Positions 31,148-39,580 of a stretch of DNA of 64,000 nucleotides are shown one piece after another. The stretch covers positions 1 to 64,000 of the forward strand of contig JAPLDF010000067.1 in the NCBI GenBank assembly GCA_026391835.1, read 5' to 3'. This stretch comes from Bacteroidota bacterium. GTDB lineage: Bacteria > Bacteroidota > Bacteroidia > Bacteroidales > FEN-979. The notes beneath the pieces were generated by a model, which was not told the origin of the DNA, ran no database searches, and worked only from the letters and a program-made list of their open reading frames with translations. The position numbers and the translations under genes are program-made. Every line of letters starts with the position of its first letter. Position 1 is the first letter of the stretch.

Positions 31148-32533
31148 ATGAGCGAAGATATTTTCCAGGGATACAAAGGGCGGTCACTCGCCGTATTGCA
31201 AAAATTCAATGCCAGGGTTTGGGCGAAGGTAAGGGTCGACAGCAGCCGGGGCGTTTTTGAAGGAACCATATTGCCCAGGGCCGAGAACACGGATGACAAG
31301 CACCTTGTGCTGAAGATTTTCACGGGATACAACATCGGTGTTGATATTGACGGCATCACCGGCATTACCGAACTCGGATACAAAAAGGCTGTTTACAAAA
31401 TTCCCGAGAAGGAATTTCCCTATTCCAAGGATAAGCCAAACGTGAAACTTTTAGGCACGGGCGGCACCATTGCCTCCAGGCTCGATTACCGTACCGGTGC
31501 CGTGATCCCGGCATTTTCGCCGGGCGAGTTGTACGGGGCGGTTCCTGAACTGGCAGATATCTGCAACCTGACGACTGAAAAGCTTTTCGCGGTTTTCAGC
31601 GAGAATATGGGGCCGGAGCAATATAAAAAGCTTGCCATCGCCATCGGAAATGAGATCGAAAAGGGCATCGACGGCATCATCATCGGCCATGGTACTGACA
31701 CACTCCACTATACGTCAGCCGCACTCACCTTTATGGTGCAAAATTCGCCGGTCCCAATTGTACTGGTTGGTTCACAGCGCTCTTCCGACCGCCCGAGCTC
31801 GGATGCCGCCCTGAACCTGATGCACGCAGCCACAGCGGCGGCGCATGGTGATATTGCGGAGGTTATGGTATGCATGTTCGGGCCGACATCCGACGAATAT
31901 GGTTTCCTGCACAAGGGAACCCGGGTACGTAAGATGCACTCATCCTACCGTTCAACCTTCCGTACCATCGGAGATACGCCCATTGCCACGGTGAGCCGCC
32001 AGGGTGTGGTTCCCATCAAACACGACTACAAGCGCCGACGCACCGACCGGAACGTGACGATCATGCCCTATTACGAGGAAAAGGTGACCATGATCTACTA
32101 TTATACCAACATGCAGCCCGATGTGATTGACGCACTGGTCGACGCAGGCTACAAGGGGATCATCATCATCGGTACAGGACTTGGCCACGTGAACAAGCCG
32201 ATTTACCCTGCCATTGAGCGGGCAATTGCAAAAGGTGTCGCCATCTACATGACGGTGCAAACCCTTTGGGGCTATGTGCATATGTTCGTGTATGATACTG
32301 GCCGCGACCTCATGGCCAAAGGCATCATACCGGCAGAGAACATGCTTCCCGAAACAGCTTTTATCAAACTCAGCTGGGCGCTGGGGCAAACCTCCGACCT
32401 GGCAAAGGTGAAGGAGATCATGCTTACGCCCATCAACAGCGAAATCACGCCGCGCGAGCCATACAACGGCTACCTGATCTACCAGGGTGGTGTGCCGGAG
32501 GTGGAGGACTTTATCAGGAAATTTCATAAATAG
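31148..32533 (+). CDS. gatD: archaeal-type Glu-tRNA(Gln) amidotransferase subunit D
   Basis: Amidase subunit that releases ammonia from asparagine or glutamine for GatE. The 461-residue product has an N-terminal domain of about 95 residues (AKVRVDSSRGVFEGTILP, then LKIFTGYNIGVDI) that plain asparaginases lack, followed by an asparaginase-like fold. The nucleophile region is GTGGTIAS at 103-110 (Thr107 by analogy with the asparaginase family) and the second catalytic segment is HGTDT at 181-185. Without gatE beside it one might call it a type I asparaginase, but the N-terminal domain and the pairing decide for GatD. An 8-bp array follows its stop. Confidence 0.9.
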   Translation: MSEDIFQGYKGRSLAVLQKFNARVWAKVRVDSSRGVFEGTILPRAENTDDKHLVLKIFTGYNIGVDIDGITGITELGYKKAVYKIPEKEFPYSKDKPNVKLLGTGGTIASRLDYRTGAVIPAFSPGELYGAVPELADICNLTTEKLFAVFSENMGPEQYKKLAIAIGNEIEKGIDGIIIGHGTDTLHYTSAALTFMVQNSPVPIVLVGSQRSSDRPSSDAALNLMHAATAAAHGDIAEVMVCMFGPTSDEYGFLHKGTRVRKMHSSYRSTFRTIGDTPIATVSRQGVVPIKHDYKRRRTDRNVTIMPYYEEKVTMIYYYTNMQPDVIDALVDAGYKGIIIIGTGLGHVNKPIYPAIERAIAKGVAIYMTVQTLWGYVHMFVYDTGRDLMAKGIIPAENMLPETAFIKLSWALGQTSDLAKVKEIMLTPINSEITPREPYNGYLIYQGGVPEVEDFIRKFHK

Positions 32534-32554
32534 GGAATGGGGACTGGGTTACGG

Positions 32555-32650
32555 GGTGACAGGGTAACAGGGTGACAGGGTAACAAAGTAACAGGGTGAC
32601 AGGGTAACAAAGTAACAGGGTGACAGGGTAACAGGGTGACAGGGTAACAG
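32555..32650. repeat. 8-bp tandem array of 12 units, GGTGACAG/GGTAACAG type
   Basis: Twelve 8-bp units alternate GGTGACAG, GGTAACAG and AGTAACAG or GGTAACAA variants over 96 bp, beginning 21 bp after the gatD stop. The unit is related in sequence to the reverse complement of the 7-bp array at the end of hldD (58592-58647). Confidence 0.97.
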
Positions 32651-32712
32651 GGTGGAGGCTACGGTGATAGTCTGTACGTGTTTAGTTTTGTGTTGGTTTG
32701 ATCGATCATAAG

Positions 32713-32744
32713 TTTGGTTTTTTTCAGTTTTTGTCTTATATTTA
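32713..32744 (+). promoter_or_regulatory. candidate promoter of the FG-GAP protein gene
   Basis: TTTG at 32713-32716, a 20-bp spacer, and TATATTTA at 32737-32744 (last base departs from TAnnTTTG). The ATG at 32868 follows after a 123-bp leader. Confidence 0.4.
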
Positions 32745-32771
32745 CAATTCCCTAACTGTTTACTTGTAGAA

Positions 32772-32798
32772 CCTGTTCCAATTCAATGAAGGAACAGG
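32772..32798 (+). promoter_or_regulatory. hairpin in the leader of the FG-GAP protein gene
   Basis: CCTGTTCC (32772-32779) pairs perfectly with GGAACAGG (32791-32798) around an 11-base loop, 70 bp before the start codon. Role unknown; no T tract follows. Confidence 0.45.
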
Positions 32799-32867
32799 CA
32801 ACCACCAGGGTAGAGGCAGCCTGCTTGCTGCTGTGCGGAGTTATAACTATGATAAAAACCCACCGTT

Positions 32868-35800
32868 ATGAAAAAGACCAGCCTGATTCCCATCATGTTT
32901 TTTCTTATTCTTTTCGGGGCAGAGTCTATCGCCCAGGTACTTTCACCTGTATGGAGTTACCAGTTGCAGCCCAATTCCACCAGGATGGAATACGGTGCAT
33001 CCCCTGCAATAAAAGATTTAGGCCCTTTGGTGAACAACGAGGGAGGTGAACCGGACAACTACATGGAGGTTGTTACCGGGAGCGATGAATACAATAATTT
33101 ATTCCCCGAGTTGAATTCCTATGCTTATGGCATCTGGCGGTGTTTCGATGCCCATGGAAACCTGGAATGGGCCGTGGATACTAAATCCGACGAAGCAAGG
33201 ACCTCGGTTGCCCTGGCCGATATAAACTATGACCTGAGTACCGAACTGGCTGCCGGGACAACCAGCGGCTGGTGCATAGAGGTCATGAATAAATTTGGAA
33301 GCTGGACACCGGGGGTGTCGGATGCAGCATGGACCTTCCCTTATGAACCACAGCGCAACGGCTCATTTATGTGGCATTCTTCACCGGCAATCGGTGAATT
33401 GATTACCGGCGTGAACCATGAAGGCCTTGAGATCATTGCCGGGAACAATCCGCTGATGAGCATCTGGGCATTCGACGGCGACAACTCTGACGGGATTGAT
33501 GACGGCATTACGGTCGATCTCTCTTCATGGGGATACCCGGGGCCAACTGGTACCGAAGGTGTTGACTGGGATGTTCTGTGGGTATTTCAAACCGGCGGAA
33601 GCATCATTTCAAGTCCTGCTGCCGGCGACATTGATGGCGATGGTTCCAGTGAAATTATATGTGGTTCGCAGGACAGTTTAATGTATTGTCTCAATGGTGC
33701 CACCGGTGCACTTAAATGGAGTTATAAGACAGGTGGCATGATCACAGGATCGGCAGGCCTGGCTGACTTTGACAACAACGGGAAACTGGAAATCGTTTTT
33801 GGTTCCCAGGACGGGTTGGTATACTTTATCATGGGAGATTTGAATGGCGACGGAATCATCAATCCATCGGAGGTAACCTCGTTTACGACCGGCGGCCCGG
33901 TCTATTCCTCACCGGCCATCGCGGATGTGAACAATGACGGGAACCTTGAGGTGATCATCGGTTCGGATGATTTCAAATTGTATTGTTTCTCCTATTCGCC
34001 GGCCACCAATTCGGTGAGCGACGAATGGTCCTATCTCACCGGGAATATCATCCACTCTTCCCCGGCAATTGCAAACAGCGGCCGCTCCACCCTGACGATC
34101 TACTCAGGATCGTCAGACAGCGTGCTGTATGTGCTAAATGGAAACGGTTCGTTGATAACTGCACACCCTGTAAATGGCCAGGTTGTTACATCCCCGTCGG
34201 TAGCCGACATCGATGGTGACCAGAAACTTGAAATCGCATTCACAACATGGGGTGATCCTGATAAATTCATGGTATTGAGAGACCAGGGGTCGAATGTGAC
34301 AGCATTTTCAGCGCCATGGCCAATGTTCCGCCATGATGCACGGCATACGGGGCTTTATAACTGGGTACCGCCAACCTTGGCTGAAGATGTCGGCGTAACT
34401 GATATTCTTGAACCCAAAGGTTCGGTACTGCAGGGAACCGTCATCCATCCGCGGTCCATCGTACATAATTTCGGGGACAATACCGCTTTGAATTTCACTG
34501 TGACATTTGAAATCAGGAATGAATCAAATGTGTTAATCTACACCTCGGTACAAACTGTTACCAGCCTTGCCAGTCACAACAGCCTTGAAGTATCGTTCAC
34601 GACACTTACAGCCGATCCGGGTCATTTTCATACAAGATCCTATGTAAACCTCACCGGCGATCAGGATGATGACGACAATGTAAAAAACGGATCTTACCTG
34701 GTTGTTCAGTCCCAATGGACCATGGATTTTGAAACGGACGGGGCCGGATTTGATGTTTCCCTGCTGCCAAACGGGTGGGAATGGGGGATCCCTTCCTCCG
34801 GGCCAAACGCAGCACACTCGGGGTCGAAATTATGGGCTACAAACCTCTCCGGCGATTACGGCAACAGTGCAAACTGGATACTTTCGTCCCAGATATTTGT
34901 TGCCCGGCAAACCAACCCGATTCTCTCATTCTGGCACTGGTACAACATGGAAGACAACCGGGATGGGGGAAACCTGAAGGTGTCTGCTGACGGGATAAAC
35001 TGGACGCTGATATTTCCCGTAGGAGGCTATCCCGGAATTGCAACCTGGGACAACGTTGGAATTCATGATGAACCATGTTACAATGGGTTATCCGGCGGCT
35101 GGCAAATGACATCCTTCATCCTCCCAGTCCTGAACGGCCAGCAATTCAGTCTCAGTTGGTGTCTTGGTTCAGATAATATGGTAACACGGCCAGGCTGGTA
35201 CATTGATGATGTGATGGGGTTTGGATTTCAACCGGCAGTAATTGCATCATCTTCAGCCACGCCCGTGCTTTGCCATGGAGGAACATCTGTGGTGACGGTG
35301 ACTGCCACCGGGGGAACTCCGCCGCTGACGGGAACCGGTACTTTTATCGTTACGGCCGGCACGTATACCTATACCGTGACTGATGCTGCCGGGATTACCG
35401 GGTTAACAACCATAGCAGTTTCTGAACCAGATTTACTGACGGTTATGGCCTCATCTTCCCCGACACCATGTACAGGAGTTACTTCCACCATATCGGCAGC
35501 GCCAGCGGGGGGCACTCCACCTTATCTCTTTTTATGGAGCAATGGCAGTACAAACCAGTCAATCAGCCTCGCACTTCCAGGTACTTATTCTGTCACAACA
35601 ACAGACAACAATGGCTGCTTTGCAAATACGGGGATCATAACTATTCAGCAACCTCCGACCAGTATAACCGTAGCGCCTTCTGCAAATCCTGTATCCCAGG
35701 GTACAATCGTCATTTTTACGACAACAGTTGCAAACGGCGGTGTAACACAATCGTACCAGTGGAAAGTAAACGGAATCAATGCAGGGACAAACAATCCCGT

Positions 35801-36446
35801 TTACTCGTATGCTCCTGCAAACGGTGATGCCGTGAGCTGCGTGCTGACAACCAGTGACGGGTGCATTGCCACATCCAGTGTAGTGGTAATGGTGATTAAC
35901 GGGGTTCCGGCAACCATCGCCTTGCAGAATATCACCGTCTTCAACGGACGGACCAAGTGCTATAGCGCCACCCAAACCATAACAGTGGCAGGCAGCGGAA
36001 CGACGTTCATTGTCCAGGCGGGGGGCGAGGCAACCATGATTGCCGGACAGAATATTCTCTATCTCCCGGGAACCACCGTCGCACCTGGTGGCCATATGCA
36101 CGGAGAAATTTCCACCGATGGCCAGTATTGCGGGGCTAAGTCCGCTTCGTTTGCCAGCACCGGTGAAGAGGAAAGCAGCAATACCCCATTTTTAGAAAAC
36201 ATTTTCTTCAGGATTTACCCAAACCCGACTACAGGCAACTTCACGCTTGAACAGACGGGTGGGAATGGCAATGGAAAAGTAACGGTTGAAATCTTCAATA
36301 CGATGGGGGAGAGGATCCTATCAGCAGATCTTTCTGGCGAACGGAAGCATGAATTCATGTCAGAAGCAATGCCGGCAGGATTTTACCTGGTCAGAGTAGC
36401 CGCAACAGGCTATACTGAAACCTTCAAACTTGTTAAATCCAGGTAA
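32868..36446 (+). CDS. T9SS-sorted FG-GAP/SprB-repeat surface protein
   Basis: A 1192-residue exported protein. After a signal peptide (MKKTSLIPIMFFLILFGAES) comes a region of FG-GAP/integrin-alpha type repeats with calcium-binding-like loops (DIDGDGSSEIICG, DFDNNGKLEIVFG, DVNNDGNLEVIIG, DIDGDQKLEIAF), about residues 90-470. A middle part follows with a lectin-like or anchor segment (LSFWHWYNMEDNRDGGNLKV). Two SprB-type repeats (near 790-930), an Ig-like part, and a 3-coathanger stack-like segment (ATQTITVAGSGTTF, YLPGTTVAPGGHM) lead to a T9SS type A domain (RIYPNPTTGNFTLEQTG, ETFKLVKSR). Probably a surface adhesin or structural protein. Confidence 0.88.
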   Translation: MKKTSLIPIMFFLILFGAESIAQVLSPVWSYQLQPNSTRMEYGASPAIKDLGPLVNNEGGEPDNYMEVVTGSDEYNNLFPELNSYAYGIWRCFDAHGNLEWAVDTKSDEARTSVALADINYDLSTELAAGTTSGWCIEVMNKFGSWTPGVSDAAWTFPYEPQRNGSFMWHSSPAIGELITGVNHEGLEIIAGNNPLMSIWAFDGDNSDGIDDGITVDLSSWGYPGPTGTEGVDWDVLWVFQTGGSIISSPAAGDIDGDGSSEIICGSQDSLMYCLNGATGALKWSYKTGGMITGSAGLADFDNNGKLEIVFGSQDGLVYFIMGDLNGDGIINPSEVTSFTTGGPVYSSPAIADVNNDGNLEVIIGSDDFKLYCFSYSPATNSVSDEWSYLTGNIIHSSPAIANSGRSTLTIYSGSSDSVLYVLNGNGSLITAHPVNGQVVTSPSVADIDGDQKLEIAFTTWGDPDKFMVLRDQGSNVTAFSAPWPMFRHDARHTGLYNWVPPTLAEDVGVTDILEPKGSVLQGTVIHPRSIVHNFGDNTALNFTVTFEIRNESNVLIYTSVQTVTSLASHNSLEVSFTTLTADPGHFHTRSYVNLTGDQDDDDNVKNGSYLVVQSQWTMDFETDGAGFDVSLLPNGWEWGIPSSGPNAAHSGSKLWATNLSGDYGNSANWILSSQIFVARQTNPILSFWHWYNMEDNRDGGNLKVSADGINWTLIFPVGGYPGIATWDNVGIHDEPCYNGLSGGWQMTSFILPVLNGQQFSLSWCLGSDNMVTRPGWYIDDVMGFGFQPAVIASSSATPVLCHGGTSVVTVTATGGTPPLTGTGTFIVTAGTYTYTVTDAAGITGLTTIAVSEPDLLTVMASSSPTPCTGVTSTISAAPAGGTPPYLFLWSNGSTNQSISLALPGTYSVTTTDNNGCFANTGIITIQQPPTSITVAPSANPVSQGTIVIFTTTVANGGVTQSYQWKVNGINAGTNNPVYSYAPANGDAVSCVLTTSDGCIATSSVVVMVINGVPATIALQNITVFNGRTKCYSATQTITVAGSGTTFIVQAGGEATMIAGQNILYLPGTTVAPGGHMHGEISTDGQYCGAKSASFASTGEEESSNTPFLENIFFRIYPNPTTGNFTLEQTGGNGNGKVTVEIFNTMGERILSADLSGERKHEFMSEAMPAGFYLVRVAATGYTETFKLVKSR

Positions 36447-36609
36447 ACAGGCAGTATAAAAAACCGGGCAGGTGGCTCAACCTGAATACCGGGGAATTCT
36501 CAGTTTTGTCGCTGGTGAATGAGATCAGGGAATCAGACGCAGAAATTGCTTATAGGCCTGCGATTTTACCGGGACCGGATTATCTGTTTTTACGTGTGAA
36601 ACTTTTAAC

Positions 36610-36617
36610 TATATTTG
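36610..36617 (+). promoter_or_regulatory. -7 element TATATTTG upstream of the M16 peptidase
   Basis: Matches TAnnTTTG, 50 bp before the ATG at 36668. It lies downstream of the longer in-frame start at 36506, which argues for the 36668 start. Confidence 0.5.
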
Positions 36618-36667
36618 CGATTCGTTCCAAAATCCGTGTTATTTTTCACCTTAACAAATCCATTCAA

Positions 36668-39580
36668 ATGAAGACGAGACGCATACAATTTACCCTGGTT
36701 GCCATGATTTTTGTGATGGCTGTCAGTGCAATGGCCCAGAAATCTTACAAATACGACTCTGTCGCCGCCGATCCGCTGAAGGCCAGGATCTATACACTGA
36801 AAAACGGGCTGAAAGTTTACCTGACGGTATACAAGGATGCACCGCGCATTCAAACAGCCATTGCCGTCCGAACAGGTAGCAAAAACGATCCATCCGATAA
36901 CACGGGGTTGTCGCATTACCTTGAACACATGATGTTCAAAGGTACCGACGAGTTTGGAACAAAGGATTTTGCAAAGGAGAAGGTGTTGCTCGACAAGATC
37001 GAATATAAATTCGAAGTGTACAAAAAAACGCTTGATACCGCGCAGCGCCGGAAGATATATCATGAAATCGATAGTTTGTCGGGCGTGGCTTCAACCTATG
37101 CCATTGCCAATGAATATGACAAGCTGCTTTCAGTGATCGGCGCAAAGGGAACAAATGCCTTTACATCTTTTGAAGAAACTGTTTATATCAATGATATCCC
37201 CAGCAACAAAATTGATCAGTGGCTTCAGATAGAACAGGAACGCTTCAAGGATCCGGTCTTCAGGTTGTTCCATACCGAGCTTGAAACCGTGTATGAAGAG
37301 AAGAATATGAGCCTTGACCGTGACGATGACAAGGTTTTTGAAGATTTGTTTTCCGGCCTGTTCCAGAAAAACACCTACGGTACCCAGACGACGATCGGAA
37401 CAGTGGAACACCTGAAGAACCCTTCACTGATTTCGCTCAGGAATTATTATGCTTCACGCTATACGCCAAACAACATGGCTATTGTACTTTCGGGTGATTT
37501 CGACCCCGACCAGGTGATTAAACTGGTTGATGCCACTTTTGGGCTATTGCCGTCAAAACCGGTTACAGCCTATGTTCCTGCAATTGAATCCCCGATTACC
37601 CAGCCGATTGTCAAAGAAGTGGTCGGACCCGACGCCGAGTCGGTGACCATCGGTTACCGCCTCGGTGGCGTCGACACCAAGGATGCTGACCTGGTGACCA
37701 TGTGCAACATGGTATTGAGCAACAGCAATGCCGGGTTGATGGACCTCAACCTTAACCAGGCCCAGAAGGTACTGGAGGCAAATGCTTTTTCATACGTGCT
37801 GAAAGATTATTCGGTGAATATTTTTTCAGGAAAAGCCAAGCAGGGACAGTCGCTCGAAGATGTGAAGGACCTTATGATGGCCCAGATTGAACTGGTAAAG
37901 AAAGGAGAATTTCCCGACTGGCTCATCCCGGCAATCATCAATGATTTCAAACTGGCCGAGATCAGGAAGTATGAGACAAACAATGGCCGGACGATGGAAA
38001 TGGTGGATGAGTTCGTGAAGGAACTTCCCCATGCCGATATCGTCAACAATGTAAAGCGGCTTGAAAAGATTACGAAAAAGGATATCATTGATTTTGCCAA
38101 TAAAAATTATGGCAATAATTATGTTATTGTATACAAACGCAATGGCCTGGCAACGGATGCCAAAAAAGTCATGAAACCGCAGATTACCCCGGTAACCATG
38201 AACCGCGATGATGAGTCGGCTTTCCTGAAAAAGATCGTTGCAGAACCAAGCCGGGTGATTGAACCGGTATTTATTGACTATGCAAACGATATCAAGAAAT
38301 TCAACTTTAAAAATGCAGTTCCCGTCCTGTACAAGGCGAATTCGGAAAACCAGACGTTTTCACTCTATTATTATTTCGAAATGGGAACCAACGCCAACCG
38401 CGAATTGGGTATCGCCCTTGATTACCTGAAATATCTGGGAACATCAAAATATACGCCGAAGCAGATACAGGAAGAGTTTTATAAAATGGGATGTTCGCTC
38501 AATGTGAACAGTTCCGATATGGAGGTTTGGGTTTCACTTAACGGGCTGAGCGAATCCATGCCGAGTGCCATGAATCTTTTTGAACAACTGCTTGCCGATC
38601 CCCAGCCCAATGTCCAGGCCATGCAGAACCTGGTTGCCGACATCAAGAAACGCCGCGACGATGACAAGCTTTCAAAACAGACTATCCTCTGGCAGGCCAT
38701 GTATAACTATGGCGTGTATGGTGAAAAATCACCTTCCACCAATATCCTGTCATCCAGGGAACTCGATGCGCTGGAAGCCAGGGATCTGATTAACCTGATC
38801 AAAGGACTGACGGGTTACCAGCATAAGATCCTCTATTATGGTCCTGAAACCACCAAAAGCCTTACCGAGATTCTTAACAAGGAACATGTTATCCCGGCTG
38901 TTCTGAAACCGGTTCCCGAAGCGAAGAAATTTGAGCAGCTGGCAACCGATGTTTCGAAAGTGTACACGGTGAACTATGATATGAAGCAGGCCGAGATTAT
39001 CATGCTCTCAAAATCAAATAAATACGACAAAACAATCGTCCCTGTTGTGCGCCTGTTCAATGAATATTTTGGCGGCAGCATGAATTCGATCGTTTTCCAG
39101 GAGATCCGTGAATCAAAAGGCCTGGCCTACAGTGCCTATGCCGGTTACCGTGCGCCGCAGCAACCCTTCCAGAATTTTTACCTCTTTTCCTATATCGGAA
39201 CACAGAACGATAAATTGCCGGAAGCCATGAAAGCCATGGTGGGCCTGTTCAACAACATGCCTGAAAGTGAAAAGGCGTTGAATTCTTCCCGCGAAGCCAT
39301 CATCAACAAGATCCGCACGGAGCGCATCACCAAGTCGCAGGTGTTGTTCAACTACCTCAACGCACAGAAATTCGGTCTTACCTACGATATCCGCAAGGAT
39401 GTGTTTGAAAGCGTGCCGAAGATGACCTTTGCCGACCTCAAAGCCTTCCAGCAGAAGTTCATCAAAGACAAGAACTTCACCATCATGGTCCTGGGCAAAA
39501 AGGCTGAACTGGATTATAAGGTCCTGTCGGCATACGGTCAGGTGAATTCGCTGGAATTAAAGGATGTGTTTGGTTACTAG
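36668..39580 (+). CDS. exported M16-family (insulinase-like) zinc peptidase
   Basis: A 970-residue peptidase with an export signal (MKTRRIQFTLVAMIFVMAVS, cleavage near AMAQ). The inverted zinc motif HYLEH is at residues 83-87 and the third zinc ligand lies in LETVYEEKNMSLDR near 210. The protein contains both halves of the clamshell in one chain; the second half has no HxxEH and is expected to be the inactive partner (VTEYFGGSMNSIVFQEIRES-like segment). The start at 36668 is favoured by the signal peptide and promoter; 36506 would add 54 residues. It converges on the ClC gene; the two stop codons overlap within CTAG. Confidence 0.93.
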   Translation: MKTRRIQFTLVAMIFVMAVSAMAQKSYKYDSVAADPLKARIYTLKNGLKVYLTVYKDAPRIQTAIAVRTGSKNDPSDNTGLSHYLEHMMFKGTDEFGTKDFAKEKVLLDKIEYKFEVYKKTLDTAQRRKIYHEIDSLSGVASTYAIANEYDKLLSVIGAKGTNAFTSFEETVYINDIPSNKIDQWLQIEQERFKDPVFRLFHTELETVYEEKNMSLDRDDDKVFEDLFSGLFQKNTYGTQTTIGTVEHLKNPSLISLRNYYASRYTPNNMAIVLSGDFDPDQVIKLVDATFGLLPSKPVTAYVPAIESPITQPIVKEVVGPDAESVTIGYRLGGVDTKDADLVTMCNMVLSNSNAGLMDLNLNQAQKVLEANAFSYVLKDYSVNIFSGKAKQGQSLEDVKDLMMAQIELVKKGEFPDWLIPAIINDFKLAEIRKYETNNGRTMEMVDEFVKELPHADIVNNVKRLEKITKKDIIDFANKNYGNNYVIVYKRNGLATDAKKVMKPQITPVTMNRDDESAFLKKIVAEPSRVIEPVFIDYANDIKKFNFKNAVPVLYKANSENQTFSLYYYFEMGTNANRELGIALDYLKYLGTSKYTPKQIQEEFYKMGCSLNVNSSDMEVWVSLNGLSESMPSAMNLFEQLLADPQPNVQAMQNLVADIKKRRDDDKLSKQTILWQAMYNYGVYGEKSPSTNILSSRELDALEARDLINLIKGLTGYQHKILYYGPETTKSLTEILNKEHVIPAVLKPVPEAKKFEQLATDVSKVYTVNYDMKQAEIIMLSKSNKYDKTIVPVVRLFNEYFGGSMNSIVFQEIRESKGLAYSAYAGYRAPQQPFQNFYLFSYIGTQNDKLPEAMKAMVGLFNNMPESEKALNSSREAIINKIRTERITKSQVLFNYLNAQKFGLTYDIRKDVFESVPKMTFADLKAFQQKFIKDKNFTIMVLGKKAELDYKVLSAYGQVNSLELKDVFGY

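Noticed and set aside
31148..32533. gatD as a plain type I asparaginase
   Set aside because: The extra N-terminal domain and the adjacent gatE make GatD the better call.
32772..32798. Leader hairpin as a riboswitch
   Set aside because: A single simple stem with no recognisable aptamer; reported only as a hairpin.
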